Both the position numbers and the translations under genes were made by a program. Under the pieces are notes generated by a model, which was not told the origin of the DNA, searched no databases, and saw only the letters and a list, made by a program, of their open reading frames with translations. A stretch of DNA of 64,000 nt from an uncultured Muribaculaceae bacterium (GTDB taxonomy: Bacteria; Bacteroidota; Bacteroidia; Bacteroidales; Muribaculaceae), in the NCBI GenBank assembly GCA_910585275.1, contig CAJUCW010000005.1, positions 86,708 to 150,707 of the forward strand, given 5' to 3'. Positions 24,091 through 32,372 of the stretch are shown in pieces (the stretch's first letter is position 1; every line of letters starts with the position of its first letter).

Positions 24091-25473
24091 TTATTTGTTT
24101 TTAATAATCTGGGCCATAAATTCCGCTTCACATACTATCTTCTCTCCCACAAAGGCATAACCCTTGACAACGGCACATCCGCGTCTGATTTCCGTCATAA
24201 GGCTTACATTCAGAAGCAATGTGCTTCCGGGAACCACCTTCTGACGGAACTTCACATTGTCAATCTTAAGAAAATATGTGCTATACTTTTCAGGATCCTC
24301 AAGATAGTTGAGCACAAGCACCCCGGCAGCCTGCGCCATGGCTTCTACCTGAAGCACACCCGGCATAACCGGCTCCTGAGGGAAATGCCCCGGGAAAAAC
24401 GGTTCGTTTACGGTCACGTTTTTCACCGCTACGCAATGTTTCTTATCGATTTCAATCACCTTGTCGATAAGGAGGAACGGATAGCGGTGTGGAAGGAGCT
24501 TGCGGATTCCGTTCACATCGATTATCGGTTCTTCGTTGGGATTATAGTAAGGAGATTGTATTTCAGTGTGACGCACTTCCTTACGGACCATTCTGGTAAA
24601 CTTGTTGTTGATGGTATGTCCCGGACGTATCGCCACCACACGTCCTTGAATCGGACGTCCGATAAGGGCGAGGTCGCCTATAACATCCATGAGCTTATGA
24701 CGGGCCGGTTCGTTATCCCATTTCAAAGGCTTGGGGTTGATATACCCAAGCTGGGAAATATTCATATGCCCCACTCCGACAAGGTCACAGATACGGTCGA
24801 TGTTCTCCTGCGACACGGGGTCGTCATAGATTACAATGGCGTTGTCAAGATCTCCGCCCTTTATAAGTCCATGCTGAAGGAGGGCCTCGATTTCACGTAC
24901 AAAAACAAAGGTGCGCGCACTTGCAACTTCCTGTTTGAATTCAGTGATATCATCGAGAACTGCAAACTGGTTGGGAAGCACCTTGGAATTATATTCCACC
25001 ATGACCTCCACGCTAAAGTGGTCATCAGGATAGATGGTCAATACAGAACCGGTCGCCTCATCTTTGAATCTCATCTTTTCCTTGATGATATAAAAATCTT
25101 TTTCGGCGTTCTGTTCCACAATTCCCACCTCCTCGATTTTCTCTACATACTTTATGGCGCTTCCGTCAAGAATCGGCAATTCCGGACCGTTAACTTCGAT
25201 AAGACAGTTGTCTATTCCTGCCGCAAAAAGCGCAGCCATGGCATGCTCTACAGTGCTTACCTTTACTCCATTCTTACCAAGCACGGTGCCGCGTGTGGTT
25301 TCGACCACGTTTTCGGCAACGGCCTCAATCTCGGGCTGGCCTTCAAGGTCAACACGTTTGAATCTATATCCGCGATTGTCTGGAGCGGGATTAAAAGTCG
25401 CCGTAATCTCCATTCCGGAATGAAGACCCTTGCCACATAATGTGAAGGGGGCGTTCAGTGTGAGTTGTTTCAT
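24091..25473 (-). CDS. lpxC/fabZ: Bifunctional LpxC deacetylase / FabZ dehydratase
   Basis: A 460-residue fusion. Residues 1-~305 are LpxC, the zinc deacetylase committing UDP-acyl-GlcNAc to lipid A: VEHAM holds His77 and HKLMDVIGD holds His259 and Asp263, the zinc ligands. Residues ~318-460 are FabZ, the 3-hydroxyacyl-ACP dehydratase of fatty acid synthesis: PHRYPFLLIDKV, FFPGHFP with His363, and VMPGVLQVEAMAQ with Glu377. The fusion is characteristic of Bacteroidota and couples the shared 3-hydroxyacyl-ACP pool to both pathways. It starts 3 bases after lpxD. Confidence 0.97.
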   Translation of the reverse strand: MKQLTLNAPFTLCGKGLHSGMEITATFNPAPDNRGYRFKRVDLEGQPEIEAVAENVVETTRGTVLGKNGVKVSTVEHAMAALFAAGIDNCLIEVNGPELPILDGSAIKYVEKIEEVGIVEQNAEKDFYIIKEKMRFKDEATGSVLTIYPDDHFSVEVMVEYNSKVLPNQFAVLDDITEFKQEVASARTFVFVREIEALLQHGLIKGGDLDNAIVIYDDPVSQENIDRICDLVGVGHMNISQLGYINPKPLKWDNEPARHKLMDVIGDLALIGRPIQGRVVAIRPGHTINNKFTRMVRKEVRHTEIQSPYYNPNEEPIIDVNGIRKLLPHRYPFLLIDKVIEIDKKHCVAVKNVTVNEPFFPGHFPQEPVMPGVLQVEAMAQAAGVLVLNYLEDPEKYSTYFLKIDNVKFRQKVVPGSTLLLNVSLMTEIRRGCAVVKGYAFVGEKIVCEAEFMAQIIKNK

Positions 25474-25476
25474 TAT

Positions 25477-26481
25477 TTACTTGTTGTTACGTTGTTCAGA
25501 CAAAAATTTACCAAGCTGTTTGATATATACCTGGTTCTTTGCAAACTGACGGGCTTCTATGGCAGGATATCCCATAAGCCTCTGCCTGTCGCCTACATTG
25601 TTGGGGATTCCCGACTGGGCACCGAATTCATTGAAATCGCCCACTTTAATATGGCCTGCAAAACCACATTGTCCGCCGACCATATTTCCGTTGCCGATTT
25701 GCGTGGAACCCGCTATGCCGGTTTGGGAAGCAAATACATTATTGCGACCTATCGTGACGTTGTGCGCCACCTGAATGAGATTATCGAGCTTTGTTCCTTT
25801 CCCGATGGTGGTCTGTCCGAATGTCGCCCTGTCAACGGTGGTGTTGGCTCCGATTTCGACATCGTCTTCAACAACCACTATGCCGGTCTGGGGAATTTTT
25901 TCGAATTCTCCGTCGTGTGGAGCAAAACCGAATCCATCGGCTCCGATAACCGCCCCCGAATGGATTATACAACGGGCTCCAATGCGGCATCCCTCATAAA
26001 TGCGCACTCCGGCACGAACCACGCTGTCGTCGCCGATACTCACGCCATCCCCTATATAAACCTGAGGATATATTTTGACGTTTTTTCCAAGCTTGACTCC
26101 CTTGCCTATATATGCGAATGCTCCGATATATGCCTTTTCAGGAATCTCAACGCCTTGTGCAACGAAACACGGCTGTTCGATACCCTCGGGAACGGGCTTA
26201 CTTGACTCTACCATACGCAAAAGTTCCGCAATGGTTACATAGGGGTCGTCCACACGAATAAGCGTGGTCGAAACCTCCCCTTCCGGGTCAAAATCCCTGC
26301 CGACGAGCACTGCACTTGCTTTTGTAGTGTGGATAAAATGAGAATATTTCGGATTTGCAATAAAAGAAACATCGCCTTCACGAGCCTCTTCGATTTTTGC
26401 AAATCCCTTAATCACAACATTTTCATCGCCTTCCACGCTACCCCCCGTGAGGGCCGCAAGGCCCTTAGGTGTTATCTCCAT
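25477..26481 (-). CDS. lpxD: UDP-3-O-acylglucosamine N-acyltransferase
   Basis: A 334-residue enzyme that adds the second hydroxyacyl chain, to the amine of UDP-3-O-acyl-glucosamine, in lipid A synthesis. It has an N-terminal uridine-binding domain (to about residue 100, with DVSFIANPKYSHF), then a left-handed beta-helix of hexapeptide repeats, and the catalytic histidine region NLIQVAHNVTIG. It is the first gene of the three-gene lpx unit. The order lpxD-lpxC/fabZ-lpxA is standard in Bacteroidota. Confidence 0.96.
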   Translation of the reverse strand: MEITPKGLAALTGGSVEGDENVVIKGFAKIEEAREGDVSFIANPKYSHFIHTTKASAVLVGRDFDPEGEVSTTLIRVDDPYVTIAELLRMVESSKPVPEGIEQPCFVAQGVEIPEKAYIGAFAYIGKGVKLGKNVKIYPQVYIGDGVSIGDDSVVRAGVRIYEGCRIGARCIIHSGAVIGADGFGFAPHDGEFEKIPQTGIVVVEDDVEIGANTTVDRATFGQTTIGKGTKLDNLIQVAHNVTIGRNNVFASQTGIAGSTQIGNGNMVGGQCGFAGHIKVGDFNEFGAQSGIPNNVGDRQRLMGYPAIEARQFAKNQVYIKQLGKFLSEQRNNK

Positions 26482-26596
26482 ATCTATTTTCTGGATAAAA
26501 TTTCTGCAAATATCGGCATTTTTTTACAAATAGACATCATAAACCCCTATTAATCTTTGTCAACCACCCTCTTTATTTCGATATTTCATTTTTTTC

Positions 26597-26627
26597 TTGA
26601 TTGGATGGAGATTATTTGCTACTTTTG
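26597..26627 (+). promoter_or_regulatory. Promoter of the mce-mmdA unit
   Basis: TTGA (26597-26600), 19 bases, TACTTTTG (26620-26627), about 70 bases before mce. Confidence 0.6.
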
Positions 26628-26697
26628 CACAAAATTGCCATGGAAGTTTCTTTGGCAATTGCAACAAACAGATAAAACCATTAAAATTTCTTCAGAC

Positions 26698-27117
26698 ATG
26701 AAAATTTCTCACATTGAGCACATCGGCATCGCAGTGCCCGACCTCGCAAAAGCAATCGAATATTATGAAAATGTCCTCGGTCTTAAATGCTACAAACAGG
26801 AAGTGGTGGAAGACCAGAAAGTGACAACCGCATTCTTCAAAGTAGGCGATACAAAAATCGAATTGCTCGAGGCGACATCTCCGGAAAGCACCATTGCCAA
26901 GTTCATTGAGAAAAACGGTGGAAGAGGTGGTATGCACCACATGGCTTTCGCTGTGGAAGACGGTGTGGCCAACGCTCTTGCCGAAGTCGAGGAGAAAGGC
27001 GTGAAAGTAATCGACAAGGCTCCCAGAAAAGGAGCTGACGGTCTCAACATCGCGTTCCTGCATCCCAAATCGACCGAAGCGGTACTCACGGAACTTTGCG
27101 AAGACCCCTCGAAATAA
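26698..27117 (+). CDS. mce: Methylmalonyl-CoA epimerase
   Basis: A 139-residue vicinal-oxygen-chelate enzyme that interconverts R- and S-methylmalonyl-CoA between the mutase and decarboxylase steps of succinate-to-propionate fermentation. HIEHIGIAVPDLAKAI carries the first metal histidine, GGRGGMHHMAFAV the second, and FLHPKSTEAVLTEL closes the fold with a metal-binding glutamate expected near the end. ATG 26698 starts at the conserved N-terminus; the longer frame would run through the promoter. It stands 53 bases before mmdA. Confidence 0.95.
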   Translation: MKISHIEHIGIAVPDLAKAIEYYENVLGLKCYKQEVVEDQKVTTAFFKVGDTKIELLEATSPESTIAKFIEKNGGRGGMHHMAFAVEDGVANALAEVEEKGVKVIDKAPRKGADGLNIAFLHPKSTEAVLTELCEDPSK

Positions 27118-27170
27118 AACCGGAACGATTCTCAATCAAGAAACAAATCAACAATTATCATTTATAAAAA

Positions 27171-28724
27171 ATGAGCACACAGACAGAAAAAATTCAAGAG
27201 CTCATCGAAAAGCGCGCTGAAGCCCGAATCGGAGGAGGCGAGAAAGCTATCGACAAACAGCATGCCAAAGGGAAATATACAGCCCGCGAACGCATTGCAC
27301 AGCTCCTCGACGAAGGAAGTTTCGAAGAACTTGACATGTTCGTAACGCATCGCTGCACCAACTTCGGACAAGACAAGAAGCACATTCTTGGCGACGGTGT
27401 GGTGACTGGCTTCGGAACGGTGGAAGGTCGTCTCGTGTATGTTTTCGCACAAGATTTCACCGTATTCGGCGGATCCCTTTCCGAGACCATGGCTCAAAAG
27501 ATATGCAAAGTCATGGACCTCGCCATGAAGATGGGTGCGCCGGTTATCGGCCTTAACGATTCCGGGGGCGCCCGTATTCAGGAGGGAATCAATGCCCTTG
27601 CCGGATATGCCGAAATTTTCCAGCGCAACATCCTTGCATCGGGAGTGGTTCCCCAGATTTCAGCTATTCTCGGGCCTTGCGCCGGCGGTGCCGTATATAG
27701 TCCTGCCCTCACCGACTTCACTATCATGGCAAAAGGGATTTCCTATATGTTCCTTACAGGTCCGTCAGTCGTTAAGACCGTCACCGGTGAAGACGTCACA
27801 CAGGAACAACTCGGAGGTGCATCCGTGCATTCCACCAAGAGCGGCGTGACGCATTTCGCTGCAGAGAACGGAGAAGAGGCCCTTATGATTATCCGCAAGC
27901 TTCTCAGCTATATCCCCCAGAACAATATGGAGGAAACTCCGCTTGTGGCATGCGACGACCCGATCGACCGTCTTGAAGATTCACTCAACGAGATTATTCC
28001 GGAAAGCGCAAAACAGTCATACGACATGTATGACGTGATTGGCTCAATCGTGGACAACGGCGAGTTCCTTGAGGTGCAGAGAGACTATGCCAAAAACATC
28101 ATCGTAGGATTCGCCCGTTTCAACGGACAGGCCGTGGGCATCGTTGCCAACCAGCCTAAGGTGCTTGCCGGCGTGCTCGACTCCAACGCATCGCGCAAGG
28201 GAGCCCGTTTCGTACGTTTCTGCGACGCTTTCAACATTCCGCTTGTAACGCTCGTTGACGTTCCCGGATTCCTCCCCGGCACAGGACAGGAATATAATGG
28301 CGTTATTCTCCACGGAGCAAAAATACTCTATGCTTACGGAGAGGCAACTGTGCCCAAAGTGACCGTAACACTCCGCAAGAGCTACGGTGGCTCTCACATC
28401 GTGATGAGCTGCAAGCAACTCCGCGGCGACATCAACTACGCATGGCCATCGGCAGAAATCGCCGTCATGGGTGCGGAAGGCGCGGTTGGAGTCCTTTATG
28501 CAAAAGAGGCAAAAGAGCAGGCAGACCCCGCCGCTTATAAGCTTCAGAAAGAGGAAGAATATCGTAAACTCTTCGCCAATCCTTATCAGGCAGCCAAATA
28601 CGGCTATATCGATGACGTCATCGAGCCGAGAAACACTCGATTCCGCATCATCCGTGCGCTCCAGATGCTCGCCACCAAGAAGGTGTCGAACCCTGCTAAG
28701 AAACATGGCAATATTCCTCTTTGA
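27171..28724 (+). CDS. mmdA: Methylmalonyl-CoA decarboxylase alpha / carboxyltransferase subunit
   Basis: A 517-residue carboxyltransferase of the crotonase fold, moving CO2 from methylmalonyl-CoA to biotin and releasing propionyl-CoA. Conserved parts include KGKYTARERI, GDGVVTGFGTVEGR, LNDSGGARIQEG (acyl-CoA oxyanion site), GPCAGGAVYSPALTD, FLTGPSVVKTVTGE and, in the C-terminal half, NQPKVLAGVLD and FCDAFNIPLVTLVDVPGF. It resembles propionyl-CoA carboxylase beta as well, but the following OadG, biotin-carrier and OadB-type genes identify a sodium-translocating decarboxylase. Confidence 0.95.
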   Translation: MSTQTEKIQELIEKRAEARIGGGEKAIDKQHAKGKYTARERIAQLLDEGSFEELDMFVTHRCTNFGQDKKHILGDGVVTGFGTVEGRLVYVFAQDFTVFGGSLSETMAQKICKVMDLAMKMGAPVIGLNDSGGARIQEGINALAGYAEIFQRNILASGVVPQISAILGPCAGGAVYSPALTDFTIMAKGISYMFLTGPSVVKTVTGEDVTQEQLGGASVHSTKSGVTHFAAENGEEALMIIRKLLSYIPQNNMEETPLVACDDPIDRLEDSLNEIIPESAKQSYDMYDVIGSIVDNGEFLEVQRDYAKNIIVGFARFNGQAVGIVANQPKVLAGVLDSNASRKGARFVRFCDAFNIPLVTLVDVPGFLPGTGQEYNGVILHGAKILYAYGEATVPKVTVTLRKSYGGSHIVMSCKQLRGDINYAWPSAEIAVMGAEGAVGVLYAKEAKEQADPAAYKLQKEEEYRKLFANPYQAAKYGYIDDVIEPRNTRFRIIRALQMLATKKVSNPAKKHGNIPL

Positions 28725-28742
28725 TTTAACACCACCACTGTC

Positions 28743-29360
28743 ATGCATAATATCATGAAAAAATATTTTCTGACAGCGGCCTTATGCCTGGCGCTGGCGG
28801 GTCCCGCTTATGCGGACCCTGCCGGCGGCCCGGCCCCAAGGCCCGATTCTACAGAAGTTGCCATCGGCCTCCAGACAGCAGTTGCAACGGACGCTGTGCC
28901 AAGCGAGGAAGTAAACTACGTAGAAGAAAGTCAGGTGGCGAAAAAAATGACCCAGGCGGAAAAAGCACACAATGCCCAGGTCAACGATTCCTGGGGAGGC
29001 GCCATAACCATTATAGCGATGACTATCGTGGTTTCGGCCCTTGCCATCCTTTCAATACTCTTCCTTTGTTTCGGAAAAATTTCGGAAGCCTTGATTGCAC
29101 GAAAGAAGCGTCATGCCTCGAAGAAAGTTATTCGTAATAACGAAGAAGCTGCCGCTAATACCGAAGTTGATTCGGGTGAAGTAATTGCAGCTATCTCCAT
29201 GGCCCTTTCCGAGCATTTCGGCGACGGCCACGACATGGAAGACACCATCCTGACAATTAGGAGAATGAAACGAGCCTATTCTCCGTGGAATTCGAAAATC
29301 TACAATCTTCGTCAAATGCCTGAGCTGCACAAGCAGGCACCTCAGCGCTCTGCATTCTGA
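28743..29360 (+). CDS. OadG-like membrane subunit of the decarboxylase
   Basis: A 205-residue membrane protein. It has an N-terminal hydrophobic segment resembling a signal peptide (residues 5-24), a spacer, and one clear transmembrane helix at about residues 87-110 (AITIIAMTIVVSALAILSIL), followed by a basic cytoplasmic tail. OadG-type subunits hold the decarboxylase complex together at the membrane and bind the biotin carrier. ATG 28743 is used; 28755 is an in-frame alternative. It lies between mmdA and the biotin carrier, with spacings of 18 and 31 bases. Confidence 0.8.
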   Translation: MHNIMKKYFLTAALCLALAGPAYADPAGGPAPRPDSTEVAIGLQTAVATDAVPSEEVNYVEESQVAKKMTQAEKAHNAQVNDSWGGAITIIAMTIVVSALAILSILFLCFGKISEALIARKKRHASKKVIRNNEEAAANTEVDSGEVIAAISMALSEHFGDGHDMEDTILTIRRMKRAYSPWNSKIYNLRQMPELHKQAPQRSAF

Positions 29361-29391
29361 ACACTGCTAAAGAACAGACAATAACCAGATT

Positions 29392-29841
29392 ATGAAACCT
29401 AAAGAATATAAATATAAAATCAACGGCACCAAATTTTCTGTAAAAGTTGGTGACGTGATTGATGACCATGTTCAAGTGGAGGTCAACGGAACTGCCTACA
29501 CCGTTGAACTTGACAAGGCGCCGACAAGGAAAACTACGGTGTCGCAACCTGTCAAAAGCCCGCTTCCGGCTCCTCGAACCGAATCGGGCGAGAAAATAAT
29601 CGCAACACCCGCACCGACACCCGCAGCAGGCTATGTGATCAAGGCCCCTCTTCCCGGCACACTTATGAGTTTCACTGTAAAAGTGGGAGACACCGTCAAC
29701 GCCGGCGACACGGTTTGCGTTCTTGAAGCGATGAAAATGGAAAATGATGTCCATGCAGCCAAGGGCGGCAAAGTTGTCAGGATTGTTGCCAATGTAGGCG
29801 ATGCGGTGCCTCAGGACGGCGACATTATGATTCTTGAATAA
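29392..29841 (+). CDS. mmdC: Biotin carboxyl carrier subunit of methylmalonyl-CoA decarboxylase
   Basis: A 149-residue biotin carrier. The N-terminal ~50 residues form a small beta domain, residues ~60-80 are a proline/alanine-rich flexible linker, and the C-terminal lipoyl-like domain carries EAMKME, with Lys115 as the biotinylated residue. The arm swings the carboxybiotin between MmdA and the membrane beta subunit. It starts 31 bases after the OadG-like gene and ends 24 bases before the beta subunit. The symbol is by analogy with Veillonella. Confidence 0.92.
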   Translation: MKPKEYKYKINGTKFSVKVGDVIDDHVQVEVNGTAYTVELDKAPTRKTTVSQPVKSPLPAPRTESGEKIIATPAPTPAAGYVIKAPLPGTLMSFTVKVGDTVNAGDTVCVLEAMKMENDVHAAKGGKVVRIVANVGDAVPQDGDIMILE

Positions 29842-29865
29842 AGCTGAACTCACAATCCTTTCATT

Positions 29866-31038
29866 ATGATTTTAGCTGAAACAACTTATTCGTTTGGCGA
29901 ATTTATGCGCCAGACCATCCAGACCTTCTGGGAATTCACCGGATTCTACAATTGTGAATGGACCAACCTGGTGATGCTTGCCGTGGGATGCTTCTTCGTT
30001 TGGCTTGCCATAAAGAAGAATTTCGAGCCCCTTCTTCTTGTGCCAATCGGATTCGGAATGCTGATAGGCAACATCCCCTTCCAGGCAGGAATGGAGATTG
30101 GTATCTATGAACCAGGGTCAGTGCTCAACATCCTTTATAACGGTGTTGAAAAAGGATGGTACCCACCTTTGATTTTCCTCGGAATCGGAGCCATGACCGA
30201 CTTCTCGGCACTCCTCGCCAATCCCAAACTGATGATTATCGGGGCCTGCGCCCAGTTCGGTATTTTCGGGGCATATATGCTCGCCTTGCTTGTCGGCTTC
30301 GACCCGCTTTCGGCAGGATGTGTGGCCATCATTGGCGGTGCCGATGGTCCTACTGCCATTTTCACCACCTCTAAGCTGAATCCTGCCCTTCTTGGCGCCG
30401 TGGCGGTGTCTGCCTACTCATACATGGCGCTCATCCCGCTCATCCAGCCCCCGCTCATGAGACTCTTCACGACTCAAAAGGAACGGATGATAAAAATGAA
30501 GCCTGCACGTGTCGTTAGTCAGAACGAAAAAATAATATTTCCGATTGTCGGTCTCGTGCTTACCTGCTTTGTGGTGCCCTCCGGCATCCCTCTTCTGGGA
30601 ATGCTTTTCTTCGGCAATCTTCTAAGGGAGAGCGGCGTAACGACACGACTTGCAAAAACGGCAAGCAATGCGATGACGGATATCGTCACGATTCTTCTCG
30701 GCCTCACTGTGGGAGTTTCCACACAAGCCGACAAATTCTTGACATTAGATACATTGAAAATATTCGGACTCGGATTCCTCGCGTTCATCATCGCTTCTTC
30801 GGCAGGTGTGCTTTCTGTGAAATTGTTTAACCTCTTCCTGAAGAAGGACAAGAAAATCAATCCGCTTATCGGCAACGCCGGAGTGTCGGCAGTGCCTATG
30901 GCGGCCCGTATATCCAACAATATCGGCCTTGAATACGACCCGACCAACTACCTGCTCATGCATGCCATGGGTCCCAACGTTGCCGGGGTTATCGGTTCAG
31001 CTGTGGCGGCAGGCGTTCTGCTCAGTTTCCTCGGTTAA
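29866..31038 (+). CDS. mmdB: Sodium-pumping decarboxylase beta subunit
   Basis: A 390-residue multi-pass membrane protein that decarboxylates carboxybiotin and exports sodium ions. The hydrophobic helices and the conserved IGGADGPTAIFTTSKL stretch, with an aspartate needed for sodium and proton handling in characterised relatives, identify the OadB/MmdB/GcdB family. FGNLLRESGVTTRL and NAGVSAVPMAARI are further family signatures. It is the last gene of the mce-to-mmdB unit and is followed by a hairpin terminator. The unit lets the cell gain a sodium gradient from succinate fermentation to propionate. Confidence 0.95.
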   Translation: MILAETTYSFGEFMRQTIQTFWEFTGFYNCEWTNLVMLAVGCFFVWLAIKKNFEPLLLVPIGFGMLIGNIPFQAGMEIGIYEPGSVLNILYNGVEKGWYPPLIFLGIGAMTDFSALLANPKLMIIGACAQFGIFGAYMLALLVGFDPLSAGCVAIIGGADGPTAIFTTSKLNPALLGAVAVSAYSYMALIPLIQPPLMRLFTTQKERMIKMKPARVVSQNEKIIFPIVGLVLTCFVVPSGIPLLGMLFFGNLLRESGVTTRLAKTASNAMTDIVTILLGLTVGVSTQADKFLTLDTLKIFGLGFLAFIIASSAGVLSVKLFNLFLKKDKKINPLIGNAGVSAVPMAARISNNIGLEYDPTNYLLMHAMGPNVAGVIGSAVAAGVLLSFLG

Positions 31039-31070
31039 TCCCGGGACGCTAACGATTTTGCCTAAATTGA

Positions 31071-31115
31071 AAAGACGGGGATGCGATTTTACGCGCATTC
31101 CCGTCTTTCAGTTGA
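31071..31115 (+). terminator. Terminator of the decarboxylase operon
   Basis: AAAGACGGGGATGCG faces CGCATTCCCGTCTTT around an 8-base loop, 32 bases after the mmdB stop. Confidence 0.75.
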
Positions 31116-31197
31116 ACCATATGTCCAATCCTATTGTTAGAATATCAGACTAACATGAACATCACGTCCATGTAAACATCGCTTCATTCTTTTTGAA

Positions 31198-31539
31198 ATG
31201 ATAACAGACAGCGTAATCAAGGAAATATATAGGAAATTCAGCAAGCCGCATCGAAACATAGAAGAGTTGCAGCTTGACCATTTCCTGCAGATGCTGAAGG
31301 AAAACCATTGCATAAAAAGAGAAGACAACGAGATAATCATTGAAGACCTCGACGAATTCAATCCTTTCAGACGTTTTCTCATACGAAGTATAAATGCCGT
31401 GCTTGAATTCGACAAGATGATTGTCTTCGTCTTCAGGAACCATATTCTTTTCCTTGGCAAGGAAGACAATCAGATGAGAGTGCATATCAAGCCGGAGAAA
31501 CCGAAATCATTGTTTGGGAAATTGTTCGGCCGAGACTGA
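31198..31539 (+). CDS. Hypothetical protein, 113 residues
   Basis: A small soluble protein with no signal peptide and no recognised family. It is mostly helical at the start (EIYRKFSKPHRNIEELQLDHFLQML), then has an acidic stretch (IIIEDLDEFNPF) and a likely beta pair (MIVFVFRNHILFLGK), ending in a basic tail. No cysteines in pairs, catalytic motifs or membrane segments are visible. It stands alone between the decarboxylase operon and a convergent pRiA4b-like gene, and ends at a very strong hairpin. Coding is supported by its position and ordinary composition, not by homology. Confidence 0.6.
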   Translation: MITDSVIKEIYRKFSKPHRNIEELQLDHFLQMLKENHCIKREDNEIIIEDLDEFNPFRRFLIRSINAVLEFDKMIVFVFRNHILFLGKEDNQMRVHIKPEKPKSLFGKLFGRD

Positions 31540-31556
31540 TGGTTTATAAATACAAC

Positions 31557-31618
31557 CGGCCATGCAAACAGCGCGGGGGAAGAACAAAGGTTCTTCCCCC
31601 GCGCTGTTTGCATGGCCG
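31557..31618. terminator. 29-bp perfect inverted repeat between convergent genes
   Basis: Two perfectly complementary 29-base arms (31557-31585 and 31590-31618) around AAAG. The core is GCGCGGGGGAAGAAC. It ends 11 bases before the stop of the convergent gene at 31630 and begins 17 bases after the 31198 gene, so it can stop transcription from both sides. Confidence 0.75.
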
Positions 31619-31629
31619 TCAATGCGGAA

Positions 31630-32175
31630 TCAATTCAAGGACAAGTCTTCGAATCCGCTTCCGAGTTCGTCGTCATTATACTCTGTATCACCATAGAGGT
31701 CTTCGATATCAAGGTCCTCGACCTGTTTCTTGACATTCTGGTCAATCTGGCGTTCGAACTCATCCATATCGACACGCTGCACTGGGGGATTACCTCTCTT
31801 GACCGTACAAATCGGGTCGCTGAGGTTTCTTCCCGGCACTGCTTCTTTCATTTCCATGAAAAATGAACGTTCGGTGAGATAATCGAACACAAACACAAGC
31901 TTCTGTCCTTCTTCTTCTATAAGTTCGTTCAGAGGGGTATCGTCCATAATCCATATATCCTGGTCGCTTGAACTGCCCATATCCTCGAGCGTAATCTCTT
32001 CCTGACGTTGCCATTCGTCATCACAAAGGAAGAAAGAATCCATGTCATCCTTTGTATAGTTGACGCTGTCAAGGATAGCGTTACGCAACTGAAAGAAAGA
32101 AGAATTGGCGTCAATCTCTATCTCTCGCGAAAAATTGCTGACTTCATCGCTTACCAATTTAAACTTATATACCAT
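31630..32175 (-). CDS. pRiA4b ORF-3-like protein
   Basis: A 181-residue acidic protein of the plasmid pRiA4b ORF-3 family (PRiA4_ORF3-like). The N-terminal pattern VYKFKLVSDEVSNFSREIEI then FFQLRNAILDSV, and the stretch KLVFVFDYLTERSFFMEM, fit this fold. The C-terminal ~45 residues are strongly acidic (DLDIEDLYGDTEYNDDE). The family name comes from plasmids and transposon neighbourhoods, but no mobile genes are seen here and the function is unknown. The short 3' spacing to the strong hairpin suggests it is monocistronic. Confidence 0.75.
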   Translation of the reverse strand: MVYKFKLVSDEVSNFSREIEIDANSSFFQLRNAILDSVNYTKDDMDSFFLCDDEWQRQEEITLEDMGSSSDQDIWIMDDTPLNELIEEEGQKLVFVFDYLTERSFFMEMKEAVPGRNLSDPICTVKRGNPPVQRVDMDEFERQIDQNVKKQVEDLDIEDLYGDTEYNDDELGSGFEDLSLN

Positions 32176-32284
32176 AGCTTATGTGTTGACTTTGAAAATT
32201 CTTTATTTTATTATTTATGATGCGAAATTAATGCATTTCATCATTGATGCAAAATAATTCGACACTTTTTTACAGTTTTAACAC

Positions 32285-32314
32285 TAAAAAAAATGAGATA
32301 ATGCAGCCATTATC
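32285..32314 (-). terminator. Terminator of spt
   Basis: On the minus strand GATAATG-GCTG-CATTATC is followed by TCA and a run of eight T, 59 bases beyond the spt stop. Confidence 0.75.
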
Positions 32315-32372
32315 CCATGATTTTTTCGAAACGGGAGAGAATCATCGATTCATCTCCATGAATAATAAGAAA

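Noticed and set aside
24049..25440. 463-codon open frame opposite lpxC/fabZ
   Set aside because: It is the antisense shadow of a certain gene; its protein has no recognisable domain, and the codon pattern follows the minus strand.
31630..32175. Mobile element suggested by the plasmid/transposon family name
   Set aside because: No transposase, terminal repeats or integrase lie nearby; the family name reflects its first described member only.
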